Origin: Brevibacillus antibioticus
Lineage (GTDB): Bacteria > Bacillota > Bacilli > Brevibacillales > Brevibacillaceae
Assembly: GCF_005217615.1 (NCBI RefSeq)
Contig: NZ_SZNK01000001.1
Location: 1,321,501-1,385,500 of the forward strand
Direction of reading: 5' to 3'
Length of the DNA stretch: 64,000 nucleotides
Part shown: one piece after another, positions 55,734-64,000 of the stretch
Layout of the letters: each line of letters starts with the position of its first letter
Position numbering within the stretch: the stretch's first letter is position 1
Notes under the pieces: model-generated
Told to the model about the DNA's origin: nothing
Seen by the model: the letters and a program-made list of their open reading frames with translations, nothing else
The model's database searches: none
Program-made: the position numbers and the translations under genes

Positions 55734-55768
55734 AAACCCCTTGTGCCTGTAGGTGCGAGGGGTTTTTC
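55734..55768 (+). terminator. Terminator after glnA
   Basis: AAACCCCTTGTGCCT-gta-GGTGCGAGGGGTTT followed by TTCTA. Confidence 0.9.
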
Positions 55769-56075
55769 TATTTGGTGGGCAAATTTGATTTTTTAAGAGG
55801 TTTATCACTTTTGCCCACTTTTTGCCCACTTTTATTTTCGGAGTACACATCTTGCATGTAGGTTTCAAACTTGTCCATGTTGTCTGTTTCAATCTTTTTT
55901 GATATATGTGCGTAAACATCTGAAGTTATCTGGATACTACCATGTCCTAATCGCTCCTGAATGTATTTCATATCAGCGCCAGTTTCCATGAGCAAGACTG
56001 CATGGGTATGTCGGTGAGAGTGGATAGGCATGAGGGTATGTTCAACTTCTTTAATGTTCGTGAAAAGGCGTTAAA
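55768..56075 (-). pseudogene. Phage integrase C-terminal stump
   Basis: Minus strand: IHSHRHTHAVLLMETGADMK, YIQERLGHGSIQITSDVYAH and a lysine-rich end (SGQKVGKSDKPLKKS). Contains the catalytic RHTH and Tyr. Upstream of about 56075 the N-terminal two thirds are missing. The DNA encoding SGQKVGK holds two TGCCCACT motifs that recur at 62.3 kb. Confidence 0.85.
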
Positions 56076-56344
56076 CAAGGAAGATTTCGGTATGAAGTTT
56101 CCTTCTTTTCTACACAATACAAGATTTAGATCATGATGGTAGAGTTCTCCAAGTCCTAATTTTTTTGGTTCTGGTAGGTTAGGTGATGTTTGAGATCATT
56201 GATTAGTGATTGGCTAATTTTGATCGTCCTAATAGAGTTAAATGTCTTAGTGTCACCAAAAAGTTCGCTTTTATTTTTAGCTTCGAAGTCGAGAGTCTTA
56301 TTAATGCTTATCGTATATTTTTTAAAGTCTATGTCTGTCCACTG
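56076..56344. other. Unassigned prophage stretch
   Basis: Between the integrase stump and the deacetylase relic no frame has a convincing start and family pattern. Fragments of coding character are possible on the minus strand. Confidence 0.3.
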
Positions 56345-57214
56345 TAACGCAGCTGCTTTTTGGGCAACACCGCTCGGGGATGGCGGATGGCGCTAGGGTG
56401 GAATGAACATATCATCGATGTCAGCAAGCTGGAGCCCAATGGAGTTGCAAGTCTGACTCGGGATATCGTCTCTATGCAAATCCGGGTTAAGTTCAACGAG
56501 AATACAACAGCCACTTTGATTTTTGATTCAATCATTCGTGATGAAACGCAGCGCGGTAAGGTGATTTTCATGTTCGATGATGGATGGTCTTCGCAGTACA
56601 CTGAAGCGTTCAGGTTCATGGGAAAATACAACCTCCCAGCTGTCATTGCCGTCATTCCGTCGCATGTGGGGTGGTCTGGCTATTGCAGTCTGCAACAGCT
56701 AAAGGAAATGTACGCCTACGGGTGGGACATGGCCAACCACACTATGAACCACGCAACTTTGAAAGACCTGAAAGACGTAGTAGACATCGAGAAAGAAATT
56801 GGAGACGCTGAAGCCTGGCTAAATACAAATGGCTTTACAAGAGCGTCAAAATCTTGGCGTACCCATATAGGGCATATGATGCAAGAGTGCTGCAAGTTAT
56901 GCAATCTCGCATAGTGGGCCGTACTGTCCAAGAAGATACAGCGACCACACCGCCACCGGATAAACGGACGATCAAGATACGTAATGTGGAATCAGCCGAT
57001 CACGCCTGATGTGCTGAAAGCGCACATTGATGATGCGGCCAATGTAAGGGGAGTGTGTTTGTTCATGTTCCACAAGCTAGTTAGTGGTGAAGCCTCGTCC
57101 AGCATCGAGTATAACGTAAGCAACTTCCAAGAGGTTGTGGATTACGCCTATTCCCGGCGAGCTTACATCGATACCGTGACAATGAGCAAATGGCTGGACA
57201 ATTGTGGGATGTAG
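56345..57214 (+). pseudogene. Phage tail protein with polysaccharide deacetylase domain, broken
   Basis: Pieces read LFQMRVKFNENT-like strands, GKVIFMFDDGWSSQYTEAF (NodB Asp-Asp motif), MANHTMNHATL (H-x3-H) and, after a frameshift near 56850, an end with RGVCLFMFHKL and YAYSRRAYIDTVTMSKWLDN. The start is missing. NodB domains on phage tail or surface proteins modify cell-wall sugars. Confidence 0.7.
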
Positions 57215-57299
57215 AAAACAAATAGCGTTCGTTTTTAGGGGTGCTGCAATTGCGGCTCCTTTAATTTTTGCCTCGAGGGGGTGAGGAGGTCATGCGCTA

Positions 57300-57665
57300 G
57301 TGACAGATGAGATCAAGGATCTTCAAAAGGGAATTACAAAAATCCTAGTTGCAATCGGAAAAATTGAAACAGAAATTAAGCAACTAGGTATTATGGCAAA
57401 CAAACTCGATTCAACTGAAAAGATGGCCATCGAGGCTATGCAAAGCACAAAAGCGGCTCATAAACGTCTCGATGAATTGGGCGTAGAAATCACGGACCTG
57501 AGCAAAAAGGCAGAGGATATCAAAAAGGAAATAGAAAAACGAATTGATGAAGACAAGCGACAAGGTAGGGACGATAAACGCTGGATTGTTGGGACTGTAC
57601 TTGGTGCTGGTGCTTTCATTTGGAAACTTATTGAAATAATTGCGAAAGGTGGAAGAACAATGTGA
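57300..57665 (+). CDS. XhlA-like phage lysis protein
   Basis: 121 residues from GTG after GAGGAGG. A long coiled coil (KGITKILVAIGKIETEIKQL ... DKRQGRDDKRWIVGTVLGAG) and one C-terminal membrane segment (VGTVLGAGAFIWKLIEIIA), like XhlA proteins of PBSX-type phages, which cooperate with the holin. It overlaps the holin relic. Confidence 0.75.
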   Translation: MTDEIKDLQKGITKILVAIGKIETEIKQLGIMANKLDSTEKMAIEAMQSTKAAHKRLDELGVEITDLSKKAEDIKKEIEKRIDEDKRQGRDDKRWIVGTVLGAGAFIWKLIEIIAKGGRTM

Positions 57666-57947
57666 AAGAAATGGACCTGTTTGCATTGGCAAATCAATCC
57701 CTATTGGATGACATGCTTGCTGTTGTTATCGCACTCCTAGTGATTGGAGTAATGCTCAAGAAAACGCCTCGTGTTGCTGATTGGATGATTCCGTAGCTTC
57801 TAACCGGAAGCGGCGTTGGACTAGCCTGGGGAGTAATGGGGGCGATTAGTGTCAAGCGACGATTCAGGGCATCCTTGCTGCTGGGATAACAACGCTGGGG
57901 CACCAGTTGTGGAAGCAGACATTTGTGAAAAGGGAAGGTGAACAGTA
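57662..57947 (+). pseudogene. Holin relic
   Basis: From GTG: FALANQSLLDDMLAVVIALL, TPRVADWMIP, a TAG at 57796, LLTGSGVGLAWGVMGAI and, after a frameshift near 57852, ATIQGILAAGITTLGHQLWK. It is a two-span phage holin interrupted by one stop and one frameshift. Confidence 0.7.
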
Positions 57948-57949
57948 AC

Positions 57950-58616
57950 GACCCAGCAAGAGTTTATCGCAAAGATCGCACTTGCAGCTTGTGGCGGATA
58001 TGCAAAAGACACGAGTACCAGCCTCGCTGACCATTGCACAGGCAATCTTGGAAAGCAAATGGGGAAATAGCGTTCTGTTCGGCATCAAAGGCACAGGAAC
58101 AGCAGGATATGTAACAATGCCGGCCAGAGAGTTTTCGGCCGGGAAATGGATTACAATCGACTCCAACTTTAGAGCCTACAACAGTTGGGATGAATCCATC
58201 GCTGACCACTCTAAGTTTATCCTGAATGGCACAAGGACAAGCCTACTCGGTATCATGGTGTCTTGGGGGCTGACTACAAATCCGCATGTTACGCCATATG
58301 GAAAGGCGGTTATGCGACCGATCCTGACTATCCTGGAAAGCTGCTCAGCCTGATTGAGAAATATGAGCTGCACCAGTACGATGTTGATAAGTCTGACAAC
58401 TCTGTGGATAAGGAAGCAGCCACGACGTTGAAGCTTGAACAGTGGGAACTCGAAGCAGGCTTAAAGGCGATCGACAGTCTTGCTTGCAAAGGACTGCTGA
58501 ATGAACCAGATAAATGGAAGCAGAGGCTAATAGACGACCCGAAAGGCATTCTTGAAGAAGTGCCGTGGCTAATGTTCACACTTATGGACAGTGCAACAGA
58601 TAAAATACTACAGTAG
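57950..58616 (+). pseudogene. Phage lysin relic (glucosaminidase type)
   Basis: TQQEFIAKIA, then in another frame MQKTRVPASLTIAQAILESK (GH73/FlgJ-like with catalytic Glu), FRAYNSWDESIADHSKFI, then a frameshift near 58260 to YAIWKGGYATDPDYPGKLLS and LIEKYELHQYDV. The C-terminal part (LEQWELEAGLKAIDSLACKG) is a helical tail seen in Bacillales lysins. Not functional as one protein. Confidence 0.8.
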
Positions 58617-58618
58617 TA

Positions 58619-58665
58619 GTGAAGCCCTCCTTCAGATTTTTTGTCTGGGGAGGGCTTCACTTGTT
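58619..58665. terminator. Strong bidirectional hairpin
   Basis: GTGAAGCCCTCC pairs with GGAGGGCTTCAC, enclosing a further small TTCAGA/TCTGG stem. It separates the lysis relic from the convergent AbrB-like relic. Confidence 0.8.
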
Positions 58666-58909
58666 TATTCTGATTCATATTTTGCTTCACTAGCACAGGT
58701 TGAGCAGACCGGTTTCCCCTTAATTCGGAAATTATTAAGGAATTTCGCAGAATACACACGGTTCATACTTCTTCAATACAATACGTTCATCATCAACGTA
58801 AATCTCCAATGGATCTTTAAGGTTAATATCAAAGATGTCTCGTAGCTTCTTTTGAAGCACAAGGCGTCCCAACTTATCGACTTTTCTAACACCCCTCGGT
58901 TGCTTTCAT
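58665..58909 (-). pseudogene. AbrB/SpoVT-type regulator relic
   Basis: Minus strand from ATG at 58909: MKATEG, frameshift, VRKVDKLGRLVLQKKLRDIF, INLKDPLEIYVDDERIVLKK and YEPCVFC, then a frameshift and NFRIKGKPVCSTCASEAKYE. It is the N-terminal swapped-hairpin DNA-binding domain plus the CxxC tail of AbrB-like regulators, broken twice. Confidence 0.8.
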
Positions 58910-59062
58910 CGTTATCCTTCATTTCATATAAAGTAAGTGTTTCTAGTTTATTACTCGAAACTAAATAAATAGAATTAAGAAAAAGGTAATAAGTGGAAAA
59001 TATTTCAAAACTGTGTTAAATTTTAATAGGGAATTATGGTAAATGTTGTAAAATAGAGGGGG

Positions 59063-59263
59063 TTAGTTTTTTGAGAGATAATTGAAAAGCCAAAAAAAGA
59101 AGATTAATGATGTTGGAAATACAATGATAAAAATTATTAGTGTCTCTTTTTGATTCTTAATCGAGTCACGAATAAAACTAGAAAAACCAAGTGTAAAGAA
59201 AAACGTGATATTCTCAAAAGCTTTGTCTATAAAGCTCTTGTTTTGATCTTCATTGTTTTTCAA
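59063..59263 (-). CDS. Small membrane protein
   Basis: About 66 residues; the TTG at 59263 follows GAGGTG six bases upstream. Hydrophobic segments ITFFFTLGFSSFI and LIIFIIVFPTSLIFFFWLFN. Divergent from the secreted protein at 59345, so possibly its immunity or regulatory partner, but without family evidence. Confidence 0.5.
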   Translation of the reverse strand: MKNNEDQNKSFIDKAFENITFFFTLGFSSFIRDSIKNQKETLIIFIIVFPTSLIFFFWLFNYLSKN

Positions 59264-59344
59264 GGTCAACACCTCGTTTTTTGGGGTTATTTCATAATAT
59301 TACCATTTTATTCCCCGCTAATAAATAGTAAGGAGTCGTGAAAA

Positions 59345-60397
59345 ATGAAGAAAATTACAAGTACACTTCTAGCTTTATCGGTTGTAGGAATGTCCATATT
59401 TTCTAATTTTGCTGTAATACCTACGACTTTCGCGAAAAGCAGCAAAGCTGATGAAAAAATTCCTCAGCCTAAATTTGATTCTTATAAGATTGAGTTGAAT
59501 GATGGATATAAAATTGTTTCCGAAAGTGTTAGAATCAACAAAAATGATGATTTCATCGAGACATCAGTTTATTCGAGAGAGGATTTTTTTGATAATGACG
59601 ATAATTATCAGAATACAGTCCTTGAGATTTCTTCTTTCTACAATGATTTTGAGACTGGAGAGGCGAAGAATAAATTTCTAACTAAAACGGTTCATGATGA
59701 AAAAGGAATAATGAAGTTGTCAAGCAAGAAATATGTCTCTTTTGAGAACGCTGAATTTGAAGAAGAGATTGGAAGGTATTTTGAAGGTGAAGAAGGGTTA
59801 TTTGATAAAATCGAGGGGTATACCCTAGAAGATGTTAAAGAAGAGAAGGAAACAATAAATAAAGAAATTGAAAAGAATAATGATTCCATTGGAATGGCTG
59901 TTTTAGCCAGAGGCGCTTTTGACAATTATTACAACCATGATAATAAATCGGGAGACTTTGAAATTCAGGCTTTGAGTGCCTCAGCGCGGGAATATATTAG
60001 GGTTACAGGTAATGAAGATGATGGGGATAACTCTAAATCTTTGTCGAATTTCAAGAGCTATATCAGAGCTTATGAAGATGCGGTTATTACAAAAATGGAT
60101 CGAGAAGAGTTTAGGGATGAGGTAAATGCTTGGGCTGGAGGTATTTCTGCCTTCCTTACTATTGGCCAATACGGAGGAGATGCTTTAAAAGGACCAGCGG
60201 GATGGGTTAAAGGAGTTAAGTACCTCGGAAAATCGTTCATGATTGCTAAGATAGCACTTTGGACAACTCAAGCCTATGCTTCAGGGGCAGTTTTGGGTTA
60301 TTCAAATATCGCAGCAGAAAATCTAGATGACGCTAGAAAAGAATTGAATTATAGAAACTGGACGAAGGTAAAAATGAAGACTGTTAGTGGATACTAG
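59345..60397 (+). CDS. Secreted protein of unknown function
   Basis: 350 residues; ATG after AAGGAGTCG. Signal peptide (ITSTLLALSVVGMSIFSNFA, cleavage after TFA). The mature part is very acidic and A/T-rich coded (NDDFIETSVYSREDFFDNDD), with an Ala/Gly-rich C-terminal hydrophobic region (GGISAFLTIGQYGGDALKG; MIAKIALWTTQAYASGAVLG). Features resemble bacteriocin- or toxin-like cargo of prophages. It ends before a terminator. No family recognised. Confidence 0.65.
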   Translation: MKKITSTLLALSVVGMSIFSNFAVIPTTFAKSSKADEKIPQPKFDSYKIELNDGYKIVSESVRINKNDDFIETSVYSREDFFDNDDNYQNTVLEISSFYNDFETGEAKNKFLTKTVHDEKGIMKLSSKKYVSFENAEFEEEIGRYFEGEEGLFDKIEGYTLEDVKEEKETINKEIEKNNDSIGMAVLARGAFDNYYNHDNKSGDFEIQALSASAREYIRVTGNEDDGDNSKSLSNFKSYIRAYEDAVITKMDREEFRDEVNAWAGGISAFLTIGQYGGDALKGPAGWVKGVKYLGKSFMIAKIALWTTQAYASGAVLGYSNIAAENLDDARKELNYRNWTKVKMKTVSGY

Positions 60398-60466
60398 GAG
60401 AGTGGAGAGCATTTATTAGACTCTCAAATTATTACCCATGCGAATTTAAGACAATGTAAGCGTAGA

Positions 60467-60506
60467 GCCCTCCCTCATCTGCTTGATGTAGGGAAGGCAT
60501 TTTTTA
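60467..60506 (+). terminator. Terminator after the secreted-protein gene
   Basis: GCCCTCCCTCATC-tgctt-GATGTAGGGAAGGC followed by ATTTTTTA. Confidence 0.75.
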
Positions 60507-60716
60507 TTTGAATAACTTCTTGATCACGGAAAAAATATCAAAGGTGGTCTGCTGATACACTTTGTTATAAGCGTATTTCTTCGGATTCCTCAACCATCCT
60601 CAGCCCCCCAGCCTCGGGGCATCTTTAATCTCGCCCGATGAACGAGTTGGCTTTTTAAGACTGGTTCTCGCTGCGATCCTCTTTTTTAGGCTTGGCTTGC
60701 GTATGCCGAATTTCAA
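60504..60716 (-). pseudogene. Conserved short phage protein, interrupted
   Basis: From TTG at 60716 (GGAG eight bases upstream): MKFGIRKPSLKKRIAARTSL, APRLGG, a TGA, then GWLRNPKKYAYNKVYQQTTF and DIFSVIKKLFK. It resembles a basic short protein common in Bacillales phages and ICEs (RKPSxKKRIAARTS ... NPKKxAYN). One internal stop breaks it. Confidence 0.6.
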
Positions 60717-60810
60717 AGTGATCACTCCTTTAATACGGTATAGTGAATTATCGAAGTCTTTTCCAATATTCAGTTTAGATGTATGATTGAGAAAAATTGA
60801 GGTGGATAGA

Positions 60811-61113
60811 ATGACTTACAATTTAAAAGATGCCGGTGAACGTGGTATTCCACAGAGTCTTGATCTTGGAGAAAGACCCAAAATTCTATTTACTGGTCCT
60901 GAGTGGAAGATGGAAGATGGAATGAAGCTTGATGATGGTCCAGTTTGGGCAATGAAAACTTCAGGTCCTGACTCGGAACTTAACGTATCAGATCCTGATT
61001 GGGTAATGAACTTGGACGATGGTCCTGGTTGGCAACTATATGGGCCACCAGATGGCTGGGAAAAAACATTACAATGCGGACCTGTCGAAACTGGCACGGT
61101 TGTGCTCCACTAA
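60811..61113 (+). CDS. Acidic Trp-repeat peptide (100 residues)
   Basis: ATG at 60811 after GAGGTGGATAGA. The sequence contains five or six repeats of a Gly/Asp-Pro-x-Trp type unit: TGPEWKMEDG, LDDGPVWAMKT, SDPDWVMNL, LDDGPGWQLYG and PPDGWEKT. Two longer halves, KLDDGPVWAM and NLDDGPGWQL, are direct repeats. No signal peptide. The pattern resembles multi-core precursors of modified peptides or a repeat-based binding protein. No modifying enzyme is adjacent. Expression signal is good. Confidence 0.65.
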   Translation: MTYNLKDAGERGIPQSLDLGERPKILFTGPEWKMEDGMKLDDGPVWAMKTSGPDSELNVSDPDWVMNLDDGPGWQLYGPPDGWEKTLQCGPVETGTVVLH

Positions 61114-61136
61114 AAAGTGGGGCTTTTCTTTTTTTA

Positions 61137-61610
61137 TCACCCATCATAAAACAGGAACTAACGTTCGCAAATGGTGGATGGAGACACTCAAAATCGTGAT
61201 TGATGGCCAACTCCAAGCTGTTCCCGTTTTAACTGCAAGGCATCTCATAGCTATCAGCAATATCCGTACTGGTGTAATCCCTGGATGTGCCCCAGACATT
61301 CTCAGGGATCTGGTTGAAGCTGGATTGGTGGAGGAGCCTGCACATGAATTTGCTCTATGAACATCACTATGAGCCGGTAGTAACTCCGTTACCACTAATC
61401 GATTCAGATGCTTTGGCATTATTTACGACTCTGTTCGAAAAGACTATGCGATCAACGTCAGCTGGCTTGAGGGCTGCACCCGTCGAGAATGCGGAGTGGT
61501 CAAGGATATCGACCAAATTGAGCAACAGATGAAGCTCGTTCGCGTTGATGGTGTGTGGTGGGTACCCATTGAAAAAATGCTACAGGTAGAACGGGTGTAT
61601 TAGACGATGA
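61137..61610 (+). pseudogene. Broken hypothetical phage genes
   Basis: Frames read IDGQLQAVPVLTARHLIAIS, NIRTGVIPGCAPDILRDLVE and AGLVEEPAHEFAL, then in other frames DYAINVSWLEGCTRRECGVV and KDIDQIEQQMKLVRVDGVWW before a stop near 61603. They look like one or two short prophage genes with frameshifts. Families unknown. Confidence 0.4.
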
Positions 61611-61652
61611 TACAACCTGACCAATAAGCGTGAGATACTACACGAAACAATC

Positions 61653-61931
61653 ATGTTTGGCATGCTGTTTAAGGCGATCGCGTCTGATGCAGAAAGACTT
61701 AATCAGGATCAGCTCAAAATGTCATGCCGCCCAATGTTCGATACGGTTTCGAAGTGGGCAGAGCGGAAACACCACGAGTACCGAAGCCAATTCGGACGAC
61801 TTGGGGGCAAGATACACTCACAACAGTCACCTGATGGCTTTTTATATATGTTTTTACTAAAATCACAAAATCCTCCTTGCATTGCTAAAAAAATGAATGA
61901 TTTCTCCTGGGAATATATTGAATTCCCTTGA
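61653..61931 (+). CDS. Hypothetical phage protein, possibly truncated
   Basis: 92 residues (MFGMLFKAIASDAERLNQDQ, VSKWAERKHHEYRSQFGRLG, KIHSQQSPDGFLYMF). The frame is open upstream without a better start and no ribosome site is clear. Helical first half. Status uncertain. Confidence 0.4.
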   Translation: MFGMLFKAIASDAERLNQDQLKMSCRPMFDTVSKWAERKHHEYRSQFGRLGGKIHSQQSPDGFLYMFLLKSQNPPCIAKKMNDFSWEYIEFP

Positions 61932-62260
61932 TTTGAGCAAAACAATAAAAGGTATAAATTCAAATCAAAGGAATGCTCAGGGAAATGTTCATAAGGCTTT
62001 CAAAAAATAGCTAACCCAACTCTGTTTTAAGGAGACGGGTTGTTCACTTAGTATCGAACCATGTAATCGGACAAATAAACGAGCTGCTTTCCTCCACCAA
62101 TCATGTATCGCTTGAGTTTCTCACGATCAGCGAGGGCCAACTCAACTACAAATCAAATGCAAAGGCACTCCCCAGCGAGCTTGGATGGAAGCTGGTGGGG
62201 GTGAGATCCTGTAGCAAACAAGCGTGAAGGAAAGAAATTATTGCATAAAGCAAAGTGCAA
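61932..62260. other. Prophage debris
   Basis: A frame from about 62062 reads NHVIGQINELLSSTNHVSLE, FLTISEGQLNYKSNAKALPS and ELGWKLVGVRSCSKQA then stop, the end of an unrecognised phage protein. Nothing else supportable. Confidence 0.35.
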
Positions 62261-62262
62261 AA

Positions 62263-62286
62263 CCCAGGAGCTTATTAGCCCCTGGG
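62263..62286. terminator. Hairpin near the prophage end
   Basis: CCCAGGAGCT-tatt-AGCCCCTGGG with one mismatch, without a strong U-tract. Confidence 0.5.
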
Positions 62287-62317
62287 TCGACTTAATTTGA
62301 ACAATAGGACTTTCAAA

Positions 62318-62380
62318 TTTTGCCCACTATTTGCCCACTGCTTTTTTCAGAGTACTTTCAAGATTCCTACAGGTTGGTAT
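62318..62380 (-). pseudogene. Second integrase C-terminal scrap / possible att copy
   Basis: Minus strand reads CRNLESTLKKAVGK then stop, similar in position and composition to the Lys-rich tail of the integrase stump at 55.8 kb. The DNA shares TGCCCACT-N3-TTGCCCACT and a following CAGAGTACTTT / CGGAGTACACA block with 55809-55850 in the same orientation. Confidence 0.55.
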
Positions 62381-62863
62381 TCGGAGCCGGGATCTCACGG
62401 AACGATTCATAGACAGGGACGGAACGTATTCGAGCCGTTCGGCAGATCGGGAACGAAAGGTGTTGGGCGGAGAAGCTTAGTCGGAAATACATCCTGATCG
62501 AAATGGGGGCACCGTACAACCAAATCGCTGATGAACAAATCAAGTGAGACGGCCGAAATGAACATTTTCGAATTTGGTACTTAACAAGATGCTTAGAGTG
62601 TTATTTACTTCTTTAAATTACTCGTAGTATTTCGTAGCATATAAGATTTTTGCGAAGGCCTTCCAAGAAGGGATGTCGGGCGACAGTGGGGTTTCAAGCC
62701 CAGCAGCCATTGATTCGAGAAAATGTGACCAACGTCCGTCCATAACTGGTTTAATAGGAAGCTAAGGCAATTTCAATTACCGCTATGTGTAAAAGGATAA
62801 CCCTGCAGCAGTTTCTCTACAGGGTTTCCATAGCAGTAGCTGAAAGAATCCAGCTGAGACATT
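62381..62863. other. Unassigned stretch
   Basis: Only short frames such as RKYILIEMGAPYNQIADEQI, faintly like a helix-turn-helix. No gene, RNA or repeat is supported. Confidence 0.3.
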
Positions 62864-63247
62864 TTAAAAAGTTCTTCTAATCACTGGGATTCTCCGTGCT
62901 CCATTACGAATAAGCCTTTGCGCTCGTTGACGGCTGATTCTTACAAGTACTGAAATATCGGTTGAGTTTTCCACGTCGAAGACTGAGAAAAACCGACCAT
63001 TAGCGAACAGTACACCTTTAAATTCAACTTTCAATCCTGGACGAGATCGCGGTCGTGTGTTCTGAATAATAGTGCGCATTACACCTGCATTAATGAGCGC
63101 CCTCGCTTGTTGGGGCGTTGTACGAACCGCAAAAACGGGGTCAATTTCAACACCAGGTGCCTTTGCTTCCACTTCAACAATTAGGAAAAATCGGTCTCCG
63201 ATCCGTGCAATGCTATTTGCTCCGATTGTAATCGGCTGTGTTGCCAT
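62864..63247 (-). CDS. Hypothetical protein, 127 residues
   Basis: ATG at 63247, 12 nt after AAGGAGG; a GTG four codons earlier overlaps that site. Beta-rich first half (ITIGANSIARIGDRFFLIVE; LKVEFKGVLFANGRFFSVFD) with a basic end (RISRQRAQRLIRNGARRIPV). Looks intact; similar in style to small spore-associated or phage proteins of Bacillales. No family recognised. Confidence 0.55.
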   Translation of the reverse strand: MATQPITIGANSIARIGDRFFLIVEVEAKAPGVEIDPVFAVRTTPQQARALINAGVMRTIIQNTRPRSRPGLKVEFKGVLFANGRFFSVFDVENSTDISVLVRISRQRAQRLIRNGARRIPVIRRTF

Positions 63248-63336
63248 GAGAGATATCACCTCCTTGTACCAACATATGCAGGAGGTGTTAGAGGGGACAA
63301 GGGCATTACTACAATTTATAATTTTTGGTATTTTGA

Positions 63337-63808
63337 CTAGGATACGTAAGCGGTAACGAGTCTTATTTTACTATAAACAAGATTGTCCTTTAATTCTTTT
63401 TGCTTTTGAAAACCTAGCCGATTAAGCAAACGAGTCGATCGCAAGTTTGCGGGGTCAACAGTAGCTTCAATCAAATCTAACTTCATTGTGGTAAATCCAA
63501 AATCGATAATTGGGATCACGGCTTCTTGCATTAATCCTATACCCCAATACTCCTTTGCGAGATCATACCCAATTTCAGCCTTTGAAAATTCTTTGGTAAC
63601 TTGCCACAAATGAAATCCAGCTGTACCGATTAACCCTGAGGTCGTTATATCAAATAAACCCCAGCGACAACCGGAGTCGTCTAGGTGGAATTGAATAATC
63701 TCCTCAGCTTCTCTTATATCTTTACACGGTTCGATATCCATGAACTTTGTAACATCTTTTGAAGAAAAGTGATGATAAATCTCCGCGGAGTGTTGAGATA
63801 TGGTATTG
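63337..63808 (-). pseudogene. GNAT (RimJ/RimL-type) acetyltransferase, N-terminally truncated
   Basis: GLIGTAGFHLWQVTKEFSKA, EIGYDLAKEYWGIGLMQEAV (acetyl-CoA loop, changed to WGIGLM) and NLRSTRLLNRLGFQKQKELK. The frame extends upstream (HHFSSKDVTKFMDIEPC) to a stop near 63808 without a start, so the first strand is lost. The ATG at 63741 could restart a shortened protein. Confidence 0.65.
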
Positions 63809-63844
63809 ACTTAACAGAACGGTAATTATGTATAAAACTCCCAC

Positions 63845-64000
63845 ACCTTAATAAAGGGTAGGAGTCGGGTAACATACAACGGCATCGATAAACCTTGGAT
63901 CAATACCATAAAACATCCAGGACCTGCCGTTCCACCGATAGCCCGTAACCCCGTTGTACTCAACGGTAGTTGGATAAAACCAAAATTGTTCTCCATTTAC
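63845..64000 (+). pseudogene. Fragment of a phage tail-like protein, running off the window
   Basis: An open frame reads VTYNGIDKPWINTIKHPGPA, VPPIARNPVVLNGSWIKPKL to the last base. It resembles the N-terminus of some Bacillales distal-tail-like proteins. Start and remainder are not visible. Confidence 0.35.

Noticed and set aside
54354-55919. 521-codon open frame antisense to glnA
   Set aside because: Low-complexity antisense of a highly expressed, codon-biased gene; no ribosome site and no family pattern.
60590-60660. G/C-rich clover-like segment considered as a tRNA
   Set aside because: No acceptor/T-arm consensus; it translates on the minus strand into a conserved-looking phage protein with one stop.

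Overview
The window looks like a chromosomal stretch of an endospore-forming Bacillales, most likely Brevibacillus or a close relative. It keeps the Bacillus-type gene order miaB-ricA(ymcA)-cotE-mutS-mutL ... miaA-hfq ... spoVK ... hflX-ynbB-glnR-glnA. It also encodes sporulation proteins (CotE, SpoVK, a Spo0E-like phosphatase), strong Shine-Dalgarno sequences and frequent GTG/TTG starts. The genus is inferred from synteny and protein flavour; no database search was possible.

Layout. (1) 1-9.5 kb is the end of a decaying natural-product region. It holds the C-terminus of an NRPS-like protein (carrier domain fused to a BtrH-like/C39-like domain), a luciferase-like monooxygenase and a free carrier protein. 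Next comes a compact ribosomal-peptide-like locus: three tandem 112-bp units each encoding a 17-residue peptide, a hairpin, a second BtrH-like protein, a PqqD-like protein and a degenerate fourth peptide copy. After that lie wrecks of a carbamoyltransferase, an NRPS condensation domain and a type II thioesterase, with an intact acetyltransferase, serine hydrolase and Sfp-type phosphopantetheinyl transferase among them. (2) 9.6-18.4 kb is conserved core: miaB, ricA, cotE, a putative amidoligase, mutS, mutL. (3) 18.4-29.4 kb is a heavily decayed prophage: integrase and ImmA relics, a sigma-like regulator, a DUF4280/PAAR-like polymorphic toxin with a probable immunity partner, an IS21-like MITE, HNH and terminase remnants, several small membrane or secreted peptides and a group II intron scrap. 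(4) 29.4-38.3 kb is core again: a TIM-barrel-like protein, a methyltransferase, miaA, hfq, a VOC protein, a Bcr/CflA exporter with MarR regulator, an IF-3 paralogue, a DUF4184 protein and spoVK. (5) 38.2-50 kb is accessory: Spo0E-like protein, katG, a PucR-type regulator, an inverted and broken MFS gene, a chemoreceptor, a deleted IS3 copy, a frameshifted secreted NlpC/P60-like protein and a lipoprotein. (6) 50-55.8 kb holds an RNA ligase, hflX, ynbB, and glnR-glnA with a clear GlnR/TnrA box. (7) 55.8-64 kb is a second decayed prophage with an integrase stump, tail/deacetylase, holin and lysin relics, an unexplained secreted protein, a Trp/Asp repeat peptide and a truncated GNAT gene.

The most interesting system is the 2.7-4.6 kb peptide locus. 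Precursor-like minigenes stand in front of a PqqD-like (peptide-recognition type) protein and a BtrH-like papain-fold protein. They lie directly downstream of an NRPS carrier protein fused to the same BtrH-like domain and a free acyl carrier protein. This suggests a ribosomal peptide pathway that may receive a carrier-protein-bound acyl or aminoacyl group. That function is inference; the gene arrangement is what the sequence shows.
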